Assembly: GCF_017307055.1 (NCBI RefSeq)
Contig: NZ_JAFLEQ010000016.1
Span: 190,910 to 254,909, forward strand
Origin: Corynebacterium mendelii
Lineage (GTDB): Bacteria > Actinomycetota > Actinomycetes > Mycobacteriales > Mycobacteriaceae
DNA: 64,000 nt
Reading direction: 5' to 3'
Shown here: piece after piece, positions 63,602-64,000 of the stretch
How the letters are laid out: every line of letters starts with the position of its first letter
Numbering within the stretch: position 1 is the stretch's first letter
The notes under the pieces: model-generated
Database searches by the model: none
The model's input: the letters and a program-made list of their open reading frames with translations, nothing else
What the model was told of the DNA's origin: nothing
Made by a program: the position numbers and the translations under genes

Positions 63602-64000
63602 ATGACCGACCAGACGCCGTCCACTGCCAGCCAGCCGCAGCCTGCGGAGGATGTGATCCGCGGCCAACAGGCCCGTGATCCCCACCGTAAAACCGAGTTG
63701 AAAGCCACACACGGTATCGAACTCGGGGGACCGGGGGCCTTCACCATGAAAGTCCTCAACGGTATTGCGATTGCGGTGGTGGTGTCGCTGGCGCCGACCG
63801 CACTGCTGGGTTTCCTGCTGAAGGCCATGCTCCCTGTTTTTCCGCAGGGGGCTGCCCTGATTGAGTTGACGTCCCTGGCGGCGACCACCATGCCCGTGCT
63901 GATCGGTGTGTTCATTGCCATGCAGTTCAAGCTCACGCCCATTCAGACGGGTTCTGTGGCTATTGCGGCGGTTGCTGGTTCTGGGATCGCGAAACTCGAT
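63602..64000 (+). CDS. PTS EIIC-like membrane protein (PTS_EIIC_2 type), N-terminal part
   Basis: 133 codons to the window edge. A 45-residue hydrophilic arm leads to GPGAFTMKVLNGIAIAVVVSLAPTALLGFLLKAMLP, the opening of the EIIC_2 family, then TMPVLIGVFIAMQFKLTPIQTGSVAIAAVAGSG. These are membrane proteins resembling the sugar-transporting EIIC of phosphotransferase systems, often without linked EIIA/EIIB. The substrate is unknown. The rest of the gene lies beyond the window. Confidence 0.75.
   Translation, partial: MTDQTPSTASQPQPAEDVIRGQQARDPHRKTELKATHGIELGGPGAFTMKVLNGIAIAVVVSLAPTALLGFLLKAMLPVFPQGAALIELTSLAATTMPVLIGVFIAMQFKLTPIQTGSVAIAAVAGSGIAKLD

Overview
The window is high-GC actinobacterial DNA and looks like a Corynebacterium chromosome or a close relative. 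The reasons are a fumC / glpX / DUF4245 / xseBA / ispH / DUF6542 / ychF neighbourhood as I remember it from corynebacteria, a MetP-MetS methionine/alanine importer, mshB (mycothiol synthesis), an LpqW-type lipoprotein between typA and mshB, and an fdxC-dapC pair. Many genes start with GTG. At least eight genes have a -10-like hexamer 7-8 bases before the start codon and no ribosome binding site, as expected for leaderless mRNAs. I saw no rRNA, tRNA, insertion sequence or CRISPR array.

Layout. 1-2.7 kb: the tail of a DM13 protein, then a DHA2-type drug exporter overlapping its TetR regulator, with a palindromic operator. 2.7-13.6 kb: housekeeping genes, namely a small exported protein, fumC, glpX, DUF4245 and a small membrane protein, xseA-xseB, ispH, a DUF6542 membrane protein and rmuC, several closed by clear intrinsic terminators. 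13.9-15.7 kb: metP with its 54-residue partner metS. 16.2-18.6 kb: ychF, a stretch that looks decayed, and a lone CsoR-family repressor with a Cys-Ala-Cys site. 18.6-22.1 kb: a 1.2-kb non-coding stretch and ahpC-ahpF. 22-27 kb: a patatin-like hydrolase, a DUF808 membrane protein, an L-2-hydroxyacid dehydrogenase, a DUF4232 lipoprotein and a Nudix hydrolase.

27.5-33.1 kb is a complete oligopeptide ABC importer operon (oppA-B-C-DF). It is followed by a TPP riboswitch controlling a ykoE-ykoD-ykoC thiamine-type ECF transporter and a small P-loop kinase-like protein (33.4-37.5 kb). 37.6-43.9 kb carries a secreted trypsin-like protease, a formate/nitrite-family channel, a large exported histidine phosphatase, a DUF402 protein and an exported protein of unknown role. 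44.6-52.2 kb runs typA, lpqW, mshB, a small membrane protein, fdxC and dapC. Convergent to dapC, with no gap, is a two-component pair whose kinase has an unusual double-membrane layout. Then come an RluA-family pseudouridine synthase, a GtrA-family protein, an HTH regulator with a small membrane protein, and an amino-acid permease.

The last 5 kb is the most accessory-looking part. It holds a 984-residue DUF222/HNH protein with about 500 unexplained C-terminal residues, then a 1-kb non-coding stretch with three copies of a ~45-54 base repeat, then the start of a PTS EIIC-like membrane protein cut by the window edge. The repeat plus oversized HNH gene is my best candidate for something undescribed. 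Everything here is from reading the sequence; no database search was run.
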